Positions 1 through 6,637 are shown, counted from the first letter of the stretch. The stretch is DNA of 13,886 bases from an uncultured Clostridia bacterium (GCA_934132805.1 CAKPAB010000034.1:1-13886), one strand, 5' to 3'. The notes: generated by a model from the letters alone, not told the origin. Translations and numbers: made by a program.

Positions 1-186
1 AAAGCATATACATATATACAGTTTTAGCCTGAGTGAGAGAGGCTCCAGTTTTTTATGTTAGATTTTCTTTTTGAACGGAATGAACAGGACGAAATCTCAA
101 ATATATGCAATTACCCAATGGGAAGTGGGTGCCACACAAACAATAATTTTATGGACTGTGAACTGTAAACTTTTCACTCTTTTTTT
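1..186 (+). ncRNA. Candidate structured RNA, family not assigned (5' end may lie outside the window)
   Basis: No ORF covers this stretch, and it is richer in G+C than its surroundings. Nested complementary segments are visible. Bases 4-10 (GCATATA) pair with 102-108 and enclose hairpin 26-30/40-44 (AGCCT/AGGCT) and hairpin 60-66/91-97 (one G-U pair). Outside that helix, hairpin 113-117/126-130 (ACCCA/TGGGT) follows. Hairpin 158-162/173-177 leads into a T-rich tract at 178-186, like an intrinsic terminator. The order helix, two enclosed hairpins, outer hairpin, terminator suggests either an independent small RNA or a regulatory leader of the ytxC-like gene, which starts 68 bases later. I could not match it by eye to T-box, SAM, TPP, FMN, THF, glycine or purine riboswitches, RNase P or tmRNA. 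The clostridial raiA motif and 6S RNA are candidates to test, not assignments. Confidence 0.5.
158..186 (+). terminator. Intrinsic terminator candidate ending the left-edge RNA
   Basis: GTGAA (158-162) pairs with TTCAC (173-177) around a 10-base loop, followed by a T-rich run to 186. The stem is short, so termination may be weak or conditional. Confidence 0.4.
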
Positions 187-198
187 GATTTGGCATAT

Positions 199-204
199 TA
201 TAAT
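199..204 (+). promoter_or_regulatory. Candidate -10 element for the ytxC-like gene
   Basis: A perfect TATAAT lies 50 bases before the start codon, just after the T-tract of the upstream RNA. No good -35 hexamer is found 16-18 bases upstream. The overlapping CATATTA (194-200) also resembles the -10 of the forespore factor sigma-G (CATnnTA), again without a matching -35. The promoter class is therefore undecided. Confidence 0.3.
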
Positions 205-253
205 GTATAACTTTTAAAAGTTTAGCAGATAATATAAAAGAAGGGAGAAACTC

Positions 254-1111
254 ATGAAATCAATATGTATAAAAACAAACAACGAAAATTTATTAAGTTA
301 TCTACTAAACGAACTTGATTATTTAGAAATCAAACAAGTTATAATCTCAACAAACAAATTCAAAAACTATAAAAACATAATCATTCACTATAGAGGTAAT
401 GATAATAAAAAATTCATACATGAAGTTTCTTGCATTCTTTCTTGTTTAGTAATTGATGAACTAGAAGAAAAAATTATAAATAATTTAATCCTAAAAAATT
501 ATTTTTATTTTGATGTAACAGAAAGAAAACATATTATAGAAATTTGCTTTGATATACTTACTGATGATTTTAATAATTATTTTGATAAAAAGTATAATTG
601 CCTAATTAACTCTTTTGAGTCTTATTTAGATCTAAACAAATCTCTTGTTTTAACTGGTTTTCTAAATTTTAGAATAAAAGATTATGTGAATATTATGGAA
701 GATATTGTTGATGAGGCTGTAAATAGTTTTGTTATTGAAAAAGAATATTTGGAATTTATTTCTCTTCTAAAAATGTATATAAATTCGCAAAAGTCTAATT
801 GTGATATTGTCCATTTAATTTATAATAATGAAAATTCTATTTTAATTGATAAAGATAAAAAAATCATTGAAGTTTCTGATGATATTTTTAAAGCTAAGTA
901 TTTGTCTGATATTTCTTTTTCTTCTAATGATTATGCATTGAATACTTTGCTTACTTTAATCCCTAAAAAAATATATATTCATCTTATTAATAATTGTATT
1001 GATGAATTTATTAATACTGTTTCTCTTATTTTTGATGGTAGAGTTGAAATTTGCACTGATTGTGCTATTTGCAATATTTACAAAAAGAGAAAACCAACTT
1101 ATACTTCCTAG
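254..1111 (+). CDS. ytxC: Sporulation protein YtxC family
   Basis: The 285-residue product resembles the YtxC family of Firmicutes, a sporulation-associated group of about 280-300 residues with no defined biochemical activity. Recognition rests on overall length, the N-terminal segment with alternating charged and hydrophobic residues, and the C-terminal block LIPKKIYIHLIN followed by a Cys-rich end with C267, C270 and C273 in a CxxCxxC arrangement, which could bind metal (inference). No signal peptide or membrane segment is apparent. The start is supported by AGGGAG about eight bases before ATG. Its last codons and TAG stop lie inside the terminator hairpin at 1090-1127, so the tail KRKPTYTS is encoded by a sequence that is repeated beyond gpr. 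It converges on gpr, another spore gene. The family call is from recognition only, without a database search. Confidence 0.75.
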   Translation: MKSICIKTNNENLLSYLLNELDYLEIKQVIISTNKFKNYKNIIIHYRGNDNKKFIHEVSCILSCLVIDELEEKIINNLILKNYFYFDVTERKHIIEICFDILTDDFNNYFDKKYNCLINSFESYLDLNKSLVLTGFLNFRIKDYVNIMEDIVDEAVNSFVIEKEYLEFISLLKMYINSQKSNCDIVHLIYNNENSILIDKDKKIIEVSDDIFKAKYLSDISFSSNDYALNTLLTLIPKKIYIHLINNCIDEFINTVSLIFDGRVEICTDCAICNIYKKRKPTYTS

Positions 1112-1127
1112 TATTTGTTGGTTTTTT
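1090..1127. terminator. Bidirectional terminator between ytxC and gpr; copy 1 of a repeat
   Basis: AAACCAAC (1091-1098) pairs perfectly with GTTGGTTT (1117-1124), followed on the plus strand by a T-run ending at 1127. On the minus strand the hairpin is followed by TTTTCTC and more T, so it can also end gpr transcripts. The ytxC stop codon (1109-1111) lies in the loop. A close copy sits at 2080-2115. Confidence 0.75.
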
Positions 1128-1134
1128 AAATACT

Positions 1135-2079
1135 TTACATACTCATATTTATACCCTTTGCAACAACTTCTGTCATATTTTCTATCAAATCATCAATCTC
1201 TTTCGGAGTAACAATCAAATTAAAATCTCCCGGAATTAATGCCTCTTTTATTTCATCATAATTATCTTGCTCCTTCAAATTATTTAAATAATCATTTGAT
1301 TTTGCTTCTTCTTGCAACTTTGTTATAAATAGATTTAGACAATCATTTACAAGTACTGCAGTTTCTACAACAGTTGGTATTCCTAAGGCAATTACCGGTA
1401 TTCCAAGTGTTGCCTCACTTATCTCTGTCCTTTTATTTCCAACACCTGCTCCTGGCACTATTCCTGTATCAGAAAGTTGTACTGTACTACTTATTCTTTC
1501 TATGCTTCTTGATGCTAATGCATCTATTACAATAACTAGTTTAGGGTGAATATTGTCCACTATTCCTTTTAATATTTCTACTGTTTCTATTCCAGTTGTC
1601 CCCAAAACTCCTGGCGATATTGCACTTACCATTCGTGTTCCTTCTTCCACATATTGTGGTAGATAATTTATTATATGTCTTGTTACTTCTATGTCATTCA
1701 CTACTTTAGGTCCTAGGCTATCTGGTGTTACATATATGTTACCTAATCCTACTACTAATATTTCTCCTTGTTTGTCTATATGCAAATCTAATATTTTTGT
1801 TAACTCTTTTGATAATGTTTCTGCTGATTTTTCTATATCCTCGTCTTGTGCTATTTTTAATTTTTTTATGTCTATTGTTATATAATTTCCTATTGGCTTA
1901 CCTATTGCTTTTTGACCTTCTTCATTTGTTATTTTCACTCTTTCTATTGTTATGTTCTCATTTATTTCTTCTTTTTCGCTTTCTATTCCATCTATTTCAT
2001 CTTCTACACTATTTGCTTTTTTGTATATGTCTCTTCTTTCTGCTGCTAAATCTGTTCTAAAATTAAATTTTTCTAACAT
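1135..2079 (-). CDS. gpr: GPR endopeptidase (spore germination protease)
   Basis: GPR degrades the small acid-soluble proteins that coat spore DNA at the start of germination. It is made in the forespore as a zymogen that autoprocesses. The 314-residue product starts MLEKFNFRTDLAAERRD, with the characteristic RTDLA prosegment motif. The two catalytic-type aspartates of this atypical aspartic protease are visible: D120 in VTPDSLGP and D186 in VIDALASRS. Their 66-residue spacing equals that of the Bacillus megaterium enzyme. Other family blocks include SPGVLGTTGIET and PGAGVGNKR. A start 19 codons upstream is open but lacks a ribosome site, whereas GTAGGAG lies eight bases before the ATG at 2079. 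A short inverted repeat overlaps this ribosome site. The gene is flanked by two similar hairpin repeats and converges on the ytxC-like gene. Confidence 0.95.
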   Translation of the reverse strand: MLEKFNFRTDLAAERRDIYKKANSVEDEIDGIESEKEEINENITIERVKITNEEGQKAIGKPIGNYITIDIKKLKIAQDEDIEKSAETLSKELTKILDLHIDKQGEILVVGLGNIYVTPDSLGPKVVNDIEVTRHIINYLPQYVEEGTRMVSAISPGVLGTTGIETVEILKGIVDNIHPKLVIVIDALASRSIERISSTVQLSDTGIVPGAGVGNKRTEISEATLGIPVIALGIPTVVETAVLVNDCLNLFITKLQEEAKSNDYLNNLKEQDNYDEIKEALIPGDFNLIVTPKEIDDLIENMTEVVAKGINMSM

Positions 2080-2115
2080 AAAACCAACTCCTACTTTTAT
2101 AGTATTTGTTGGTTT
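2080..2115. repeat. Copy 2 of the hairpin repeat flanking gpr
   Basis: This 36-base stretch matches 1090-1124 at about 31 positions in the same orientation, including AAAACCAACT at the left and the 16-base TAGTATTTGTTGGTTT at the right. The arms 2081-2088 and 2108-2115 pair perfectly. In the gpr mRNA this hairpin lies directly before the start codon, with the Shine-Dalgarno sequence at the edge of its loop. Confidence 0.7.
2087..2094 (-). promoter_or_regulatory. Ribosome binding site deciding the gpr start
   Basis: Read on the minus strand this is GTAGGAGT, about eight bases before the ATG at 2077-2079. No comparable site precedes the longer reading-frame start at 2136. Confidence 0.75.
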
Positions 2116-2153
2116 CAATTTTTTTATTCTATACATTTTATTTTTTTGTACTT

Positions 2154-2174
2154 TTTACAGTTTGTTCCTGTAAA
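2154..2174. repeat. Perfect 7-bp inverted repeat in the gpr/XRE intergenic region
   Basis: TTTACAG and CTGTAAA flank a 7-base spacer upstream of gpr. It could be a hairpin in the gpr leader or a protein-binding site. No T-tract follows on the minus strand, so it is not a terminator for that strand. Confidence 0.4.
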
Positions 2175-2214
2175 CCTCATTTATTTTTTATTATACAATA
2201 AGTCCAAATAGCAT

Positions 2215-2229
2215 TAACCTATAAGGTTA
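2215..2229. promoter_or_regulatory. Candidate operator palindrome upstream of the XRE regulator
   Basis: TAACCTATAAGGTTA is a perfect 6-3-6 palindrome. It lies about 12 bases before a TATAAT (2241-2246) that could be the -10 of the regulator gene, so it would overlap the -35 region. This is a common arrangement for an autoregulated XRE repressor. Binding is inferred from position and symmetry only. Confidence 0.35.
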
Positions 2230-2322
2230 CCAAATTTTATTATAATAATCATACCTTTATAAGCAATTATCTATTTTTTAATAACTTATACGTCAAAATA
2301 ATTATGGAAGGAAGTCACAGAA

Positions 2323-2583
2323 ATGAAAGTAAAAACATTAAATGGAAACAAAAATATAATAGGAAAAAACATCAAAAAATATAGAAAACAAAGAAAAATG
2401 TCTCAACCAGAAATATGTAGGCAATTGGATTTATTAGGTGTAACAATGTATAATTGTGATATATACGAAATAGAATACGGAAAAAAAACTGTTAAAGATT
2501 TTGAAGTTTTAGCATTTTGTAAAGTTTTAGGAATAACCCTTGACGATTTATATTCAAATACAGAACAATACTACCAAGCTTAA
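2323..2583 (+). CDS. XRE-family helix-turn-helix transcriptional regulator
   Basis: This 86-residue protein is essentially one Cro/C1-type DNA-binding domain. NIIGKNIKKYRKQRKMSQ (about residues 10-27) is the usual first helix and turn. A second helix begins at PEICRQL, followed by the recognition helix region around NCDIYEIEYGKK. The fold closes with FEVLAFCKVLGITLDDLY, the standard C-terminal XRE motif. There is no extra ligand-binding or dimerisation domain. AAGGAAGT lies about seven bases before the ATG. The gene is single, faces away from gpr and converges on fhs. The 15-bp palindrome upstream is a plausible autoregulatory operator. Its targets cannot be inferred. Confidence 0.85.
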   Translation: MKVKTLNGNKNIIGKNIKKYRKQRKMSQPEICRQLDLLGVTMYNCDIYEIEYGKKTVKDFEVLAFCKVLGITLDDLYSNTEQYYQA

Positions 2584-2610
2584 TATTATTTATTCATAAT
2601 CAAAATAAAA

Positions 2611-2663
2611 AGTGATATATATGTAATTTTTCAATATGATTAAAGAATTACATACATATCACT
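2611..2663. terminator. Bidirectional terminator between the XRE gene and fhs
   Basis: Arms 2611-2628 and 2646-2663 are complementary over 18 bp with one mismatch (a G-U pair in one RNA), around a 17-base loop. Tracts of A (left) and T-rich sequence (right) flank it. It sits between two convergent genes. Confidence 0.8.
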
Positions 2664-2703
2664 CTTTACTTTACACTATAAACTGTACTATTTTTTTATT
2701 TTA

Positions 2704-4398
2704 TCAAAAAATTCCTACTATCTCTTGATTTTCATTTATATCAATACTCTCAGCAGCCGGAACTCTTGGAAGTCCTGGCATTGTCATAATTTTACCAGCA
2801 ATTGCAACAACAAAACCGGCTCCAGCCTTTAAATCAACTTCTCTTACCGTAATTTTAAAAGGCTCTTTGCACTCCAGATTTTTACTATCATCTGAAAATG
2901 AATACTGAGTTTTTGCAATACATACAGGCAACTTTCCATATCCCAATTCTTCAATTTTTCTTATTTGTGTACTAGCTTTTTCCGAAAAATCAACTTCACT
3001 AGCACCATAAATTTCTTTTGCAATCTTTTCTATTTTTGTTTTTATATCATCTTGCAAATCGTAAATATACTTTAATTTTTTTGTTTCTTCCAAACTTGTG
3101 TCTTGACACTTAGAGCAATCATCAGTAATATCAACAATTTTTTTAGCAATATCAATTGCTCCTTCTCCGCCTTTTGCCCATCCTTCAACAACACTAGTTT
3201 CTATATTTTTCTTTTTTAATTGTTCATTAACATATTCAATTTCTGTAATTGTGTCTGTATTATATTTATTTATTGCAACAACAACATTTAAGCCAAATTT
3301 ATCTTTCAAATTTTCAATATGTTTATACAAATTTGACATTCCTTTTTCTAAGCCTTCCATATTTTCTTCTTGAATTTTTTCTTTTTCTATTCCACCATGA
3401 TATTTTAATGCTTTAATTGTAGCTACAATTACAACTACATCAGGCTTTATTCCTGCTTTTCTACATTTTATATTCAAAAATTTTTCTGCTCCTAAATCTG
3501 CACCAAAGCCTGCTTCTGTTATAGTATAATTTGCTAGTTTCATTGCCATTTTTGTTGCTATTATACTGTTACATCCATGTGCAATATTGGCAAAAGGTCC
3601 ACCATGTATTATTGCTGGTGTATGCTCTAAAGTCTGTACTAAATTAGGCTTTATTGCATCTTTTAGAAGTACAGTCATTGCTCCTTCTGCTTTTAAATCT
3701 TTAGCATATATTGGTCTTTTTTCTGAATTATAGCCTATTATAATTTTTCCCAATCTTTCTTTTAAGTCTTCTATATTTTCAGCAAGACATAATATTGCCA
3801 TTATTTCAGATGCAACTGTTATATCAAAGCCATCTTTTCTTGGTACTATATTTTTTTCTCCGGATAAGCCTGTTTCTACTTGTCTTAATTGTCTATCATT
3901 TAAGTCTACACATCTCTTCCATGTCACTTCTTTTATATCTAATTCATTTCCAAAATATATATGATTATCTATCATGCTTGCAAGCAAATTGTTTGCTGAA
4001 GTTATTGCATGTATGTCCCCTGTAAAATGAAGATTTATATCTTCCATTGGAGCTACTTGAACATATCCTCCTCCTGTTGCTCCACCTTTTATCCCAAATA
4101 CTGGTCCTAATGATGGCTCTCTTAATGCAAGTATAGCATTTTCTCCTATTTTTGAAAGCCCATCAGCAATTGCTATTGATACAGTTGTCTTTCCTTCGCC
4201 TAATGGTGTTGGGTTAATAGCTGTTACTAATACTCATTTTCCATTTTTTTTATTTTGTAATTTTTCATAAACTTTATTTGAAATTTTTGCTTTATATTTT
4301 CCATAACATTCTATGTTTTCTTCATCAATGTCTAGTTTTTTAGCTATTTTTTCTATTTTTTCTAATTTAGTATTTCTTGCAATTTCAACATCTGTCAT
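2704..4398 (-). pseudogene. fhs: Formate--tetrahydrofolate ligase, interrupted by one in-frame TGA
   Basis: The enzyme joins formate to tetrahydrofolate using ATP, giving 10-formyl-THF. Read through the stop, the frame has 564 codons, close to the family's roughly 556. The N-terminus MTDVEIARNTKLEKI and the segment CYGKYKAKIS are typical, and GGAGGG nine bases upstream supports this ATG over a GTG at 4428. Codon 55 is TGA where relatives have a hydrophobic residue, usually Leu (DGKLILVTA becomes NGK-stop-VLVTA). Past it the frame continues without a shift: the ATP loop NPTPLGEGKTT, GIKGGATGGGY, PMEDINLHFTGD, GGPFANIAHGCNS, VATIKALKYHGG and the normal end MPGLPRVPAAE to GIF. The next in-frame ATG (4047) would drop the ATP loop, so neither half should work alone. 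Possible causes are a nonsense mutation, a sequencing or assembly error, or recoding. Its terminal stop is TGA followed directly by TAA. It is last in the co-directional series. Confidence 0.9.
4234..4236 (-). other. In-frame TGA codon within fhs
   Basis: On the minus strand the context is GGA AAA TGA GTA TTA GTA, with conserved fhs sequence in the same frame on both sides. A single change to TTA (Leu, the commonest Leu codon in these genes) would restore the frame. Confidence 0.9.
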
Positions 4399-4407
4399 TT
4401 GCCTTTT

Positions 4408-4413
4408 CCCTCC
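4408..4413 (-). promoter_or_regulatory. Ribosome binding site deciding the fhs start
   Basis: GGAGGG on the minus strand, nine bases before ATG 4396-4398. It indicates the start MTDVEIAR rather than the upstream GTG. Confidence 0.75.
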
Positions 4414-4442
4414 ATTCGTTTCGTTCACTTGTTGTCAATTTA

Positions 4443-4883
4443 TTATGCAACAAGTCCAACTATAACACCTATTAAGGCTCCCACAAAAACTTGAACTGGT
4501 GTATGTCCTAGCACTTCAACCAATTTTTCTGATACTTGAACTCCTGTAAGTCCTGGTGTTTCTATTATTTTATTTAATAATGCTGCTTGTTTGCCTGCTG
4601 CTCTTCTTACTCCACATGCATCATACATAACAACAAATGCCATTATAAGAGATAAAGCAAATATTGGAGTACCAACACCTTCATTTTTTCCTATTAATGT
4701 TGCTAGTGATACCACAATTGCTGAATGCGAACTAGGCATTCCACCAGCCCCCATTATCCTCTTAAAATTAAATTTCTTTGTTGTTATTAAATCATATATT
4801 ACTTTATATAATTGAATAAAAAACCATAATAAAAATGGTACATATATATATTTGTTTTGAATAAAATCAATAAAATTATTCAC
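4443..4883 (-). CDS. Divergent PAP2 family membrane protein (YuiD/DUF212 type)
   Basis: This 146-residue membrane protein carries the family hallmarks GGMPSSHSA (residues 47-55, with the PSSHS phosphatase-like motif) and YDACGVRRAAGKQA (87-100, with the paired Arg). Hydrophobic segments are visible near residues 13-33, 56-64, 74-87 and 126-145. The family is distantly related to PAP2 acid phosphatases. Members are proposed to act on lipid-linked phosphates, but no substrate can be read from sequence. Translation starts at GTG 4881-4883, preceded by GAGG at a spacing of about seven bases. It lies 70 bases after xseB and 44 bases before fhs, in the same direction. Confidence 0.88.
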   Translation of the reverse strand: MNNFIDFIQNKYIYVPFLLWFFIQLYKVIYDLITTKKFNFKRIMGAGGMPSSHSAIVVSLATLIGKNEGVGTPIFALSLIMAFVVMYDACGVRRAAGKQAALLNKIIETPGLTGVQVSEKLVEVLGHTPVQVFVGALIGVIVGLVA

Positions 4884-4906
4884 TTGTTACCTCATTTCTT
4901 TTTACT

Positions 4907-4946
4907 ATAATAGATGAATTATTTAAAAATACTTTTTATCTATTAT
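4907..4946. repeat. Inverted repeat between xseB and the PAP2 gene
   Basis: ATAATAGAT (4907-4915) pairs perfectly with ATCTATTAT (4938-4946) across a 22-base AT-rich loop. With only AT-rich stems and no clear T-tract on the minus strand, it is at most a weak terminator or processing hairpin. Confidence 0.35.
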
Positions 4947-4953
4947 ATTATTT

Positions 4954-5178
4954 TTATTCTTCAGCTACAAAATCTGCTTCTTTTATTTCTCCATCTTTTT
5001 CTAATAAAATTGTAATTTTCTTTTCAGCTTCTTCTAGTATTTTATTACATTCTTTTGATATTTTTATTCCTTCTTCAAATTTAGATATTGATTCATCTAA
5101 ATTCAAATCACCTTTTTCTAATTCTGTTACTATATTTTCCAAGTCACTCATATTTTTTTCAAAATTTGCTTTTGCCAT
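4954..5178 (-). CDS. xseB: Exodeoxyribonuclease VII small subunit
   Basis: This is the 74-residue small subunit of exonuclease VII, which degrades single-stranded DNA from either end in a complex with XseA. The sequence is a helical hairpin with the family block FEKNMSDLENIVTELEKGDL, then LDESISKFEEGIKISKECNK, and a charged C-terminus. The start is set at ATG 5178 because GGGAGAG lies six bases upstream. An ATG five codons earlier (5193) has no ribosome site and would place the Shine-Dalgarno inside the coding region. It is separated from xseA by an unusually long gap of about 260 bases, most of which is taken up by a small membrane ORF. Confidence 0.92.
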   Translation of the reverse strand: MAKANFEKNMSDLENIVTELEKGDLNLDESISKFEEGIKISKECNKILEEAEKKITILLEKDGEIKEADFVAEE

Positions 5179-5184
5179 CTCTAA

Positions 5185-5191
5185 CTCTCCC
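5185..5191 (-). promoter_or_regulatory. Ribosome binding site deciding the xseB start
   Basis: GGGAGAG on the minus strand, six bases before ATG 5176-5178. Confidence 0.7.
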
Positions 5192-5221
5192 ATCTAATTA
5201 ATAACTTTATACATTTCAAAA

Positions 5222-5371
5222 TCAATATTGTTCAATATATTGTATCATTTCTGATTTGTTATTAACTTTCTCTTCTTTGTTTTCAGACTTATTATTAACT
5301 TTTCCATAAATTACAATTCCTAGAGTTATTATAACAGCAATTGTAATTAATATTTTTGTTCCATTTGTCAT
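5222..5371 (-). CDS. Small single-pass membrane protein inside the xse operon (hypothetical)
   Basis: A 49-codon ORF fills the gap between xseA and xseB. It begins MTNGTK, followed by a hydrophobic stretch ILITIAVIITLGIVIY (about residues 7-22) suited to one membrane-spanning helix. A highly charged, Lys/Glu/Asn-rich tail contains two similar segments (KVNNKSENK and KVNNKSEMI) and ends IEQY. AAAGGA lies about seven bases before the ATG, in line with neighbouring genes, and the stop is TGA. I do not recognise the family. The tail would be cytoplasmic or external depending on topology. Evidence for reality is the ribosome site, the coherent membrane segment and its fit to the gap. Its shortness and AT-rich composition leave room for chance. 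Confidence 0.55.
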   Translation of the reverse strand: MTNGTKILITIAVIITLGIVIYGKVNNKSENKEEKVNNKSEMIQYIEQY

Positions 5372-5440
5372 ATTTTTTCCTTTCCAAATGTAAAGCCAGT
5401 TTTCTAAATATTTGAATATGTACCATTCAAATACTTTTTT

Positions 5441-6634
5441 CTATAAAATCTCTGCTTTTTTTGTTCCGTCTACAAATCTTATATCCACTTTATCACCTGT
5501 TTTTACATCTTTTGTACTCTTTACTATTTTATTATTTGATTCAACTAATGAATACCCTCTTGTTAATGTTTTTAAAGGACTTAATGTATCTAATTTAGAT
5601 ACTAATTCTATATATTTTGTTTTCTCTGCCTTTTGTTTAGTTTTTATAATATTTTCTAGTGTTTTTATATATGTATCAATTTTCAAGTAATTATCATTTA
5701 TATTTCTTAATGGCTCTTTAAAAACTCTACTTGATAAACATTTTTCATATCGCAATTTCATTATTTCTACTTTTTTTACTAAACTTAGCCTTAATCTATT
5801 TTGATAAACATTTATCTTTTGCTTAATCTCATAAATGTCTGGAACAGCTAATTCAGCTGCTGCAGAAGGTGTTGGTGCTCTTAAATCTGCTACAAAGTCT
5901 GAAATTGAAAAATCTGTTTCATGCCCAACTGCAGAAATTATTGGTATTTCCGAATTATAAATTGCATGTGCAACTATTTCTTCATTAAATGGCCACAAAT
6001 CTTCTAATGAGCCTCCTCCTCTTGCCAAAATTAATACATCTGCCAAATTATTTTCATTCATAAATTTTATGCCTTTTGCAATTTTCTCTGCAGCTCCTTC
6101 ACCTTGAACTGGTACTGGATATAATCTAATGTTTACATTTGGATTTCTACGTGTACTTACATTTATTATATCTCTTATAACTGAACCTGTTTGAGATGTC
6201 AAAACACCTATTGTTCTAGGCATTTGTGGTATCTTTTTTTTATGTTCTTCATCAAAATATCCTTGTTCTTCAAGTCTTTGTTTAAGTTCTTCATATTTTT
6301 TATATAAAATTCCTACACCATCTTCTTGCATAGCTTTTACATAAATTTGATAAACTCCATCTCTTTCGAAGACAGACACTCCTCCTAACACAAAAACTTT
6401 CATACCATCTTTAGGCATGAATGTTAGTTTTTGTGCATATGTTTTAAACATAACGCATTTTATTAATGAGTTTTCATCCTTTAATGTAAAATACATATGT
6501 CCTGTATAATGATTTTTGAAATTTGATATCTCACCTTTTATCAGGATGTTATTTAAATATTCATCATCTGCAATTTTGTTTTTAATATAGCTGTTCAATT
6601 CAGTTACACTTATTGCCATTTCTTCATATTTCAT
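5441..6634 (-). CDS. xseA: Exodeoxyribonuclease VII large subunit
   Basis: This is the catalytic subunit of exonuclease VII, 397 residues, in the usual range. An N-terminal OB-fold (about residues 8-105) includes ISVTELNSYIKN and GEISNFKNHYTGHMYFTLKD. The nuclease domain follows, with TIGVLTSQTGSVIRDI, ARGGGSLEDLWPFNEE (near 203-218) and SAVGHETDFSISDFVADLRAPTPSAA, all family signatures. A long helical segment that would hold XseB subunits covers roughly 265-345, and the C-terminal segment carries LSPLKTLTRGYSLV. The stop is TAG. AAAGGA about nine bases upstream supports ATG 6634, three bases after the nusB stop, which implies translational coupling. Confidence 0.95.
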   Translation of the reverse strand: MKYEEMAISVTELNSYIKNKIADDEYLNNILIKGEISNFKNHYTGHMYFTLKDENSLIKCVMFKTYAQKLTFMPKDGMKVFVLGGVSVFERDGVYQIYVKAMQEDGVGILYKKYEELKQRLEEQGYFDEEHKKKIPQMPRTIGVLTSQTGSVIRDIINVSTRRNPNVNIRLYPVPVQGEGAAEKIAKGIKFMNENNLADVLILARGGGSLEDLWPFNEEIVAHAIYNSEIPIISAVGHETDFSISDFVADLRAPTPSAAAELAVPDIYEIKQKINVYQNRLRLSLVKKVEIMKLRYEKCLSSRVFKEPLRNINDNYLKIDTYIKTLENIIKTKQKAEKTKYIELVSKLDTLSPLKTLTRGYSLVESNNKIVKSTKDVKTGDKVDIRFVDGTKKAEIL

Positions 6635-6637
6635 AAA

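Noticed and set aside
121..135. T-box antiterminator motif
   Set aside because: GTGGGTGCCAC only loosely resembles AGGGTGGTACCGCG, and there is no specifier stem or downstream aminoacyl-tRNA synthetase or amino-acid gene.
1725..2060. Leu/Phe-rich plus-strand frame opposite gpr that looks like a membrane protein
   Set aside because: It is the complement of the conserved gpr sequence; hydrophobicity follows from the T-rich strand.
2080..2136. Longer gpr reading frame starting at 2136
   Set aside because: It has no ribosome site, runs through the hairpin repeat, and its 19 extra residues do not resemble GPR. The ATG at 2079 has GTAGGAG at good spacing.
2154..2174. LexA/SOS-like box upstream of gpr
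   Set aside because: GAACAAACTGT only partly fits the Firmicute SOS box, and the symmetry axis of the repeat does not match it.
4180..4240. Selenocysteine insertion at the fhs TGA
   Set aside because: The bases after the TGA show no convincing bacterial SECIS-type hairpin, and the position is a hydrophobic, non-catalytic one in the family. I know of no selenoprotein form of this enzyme.
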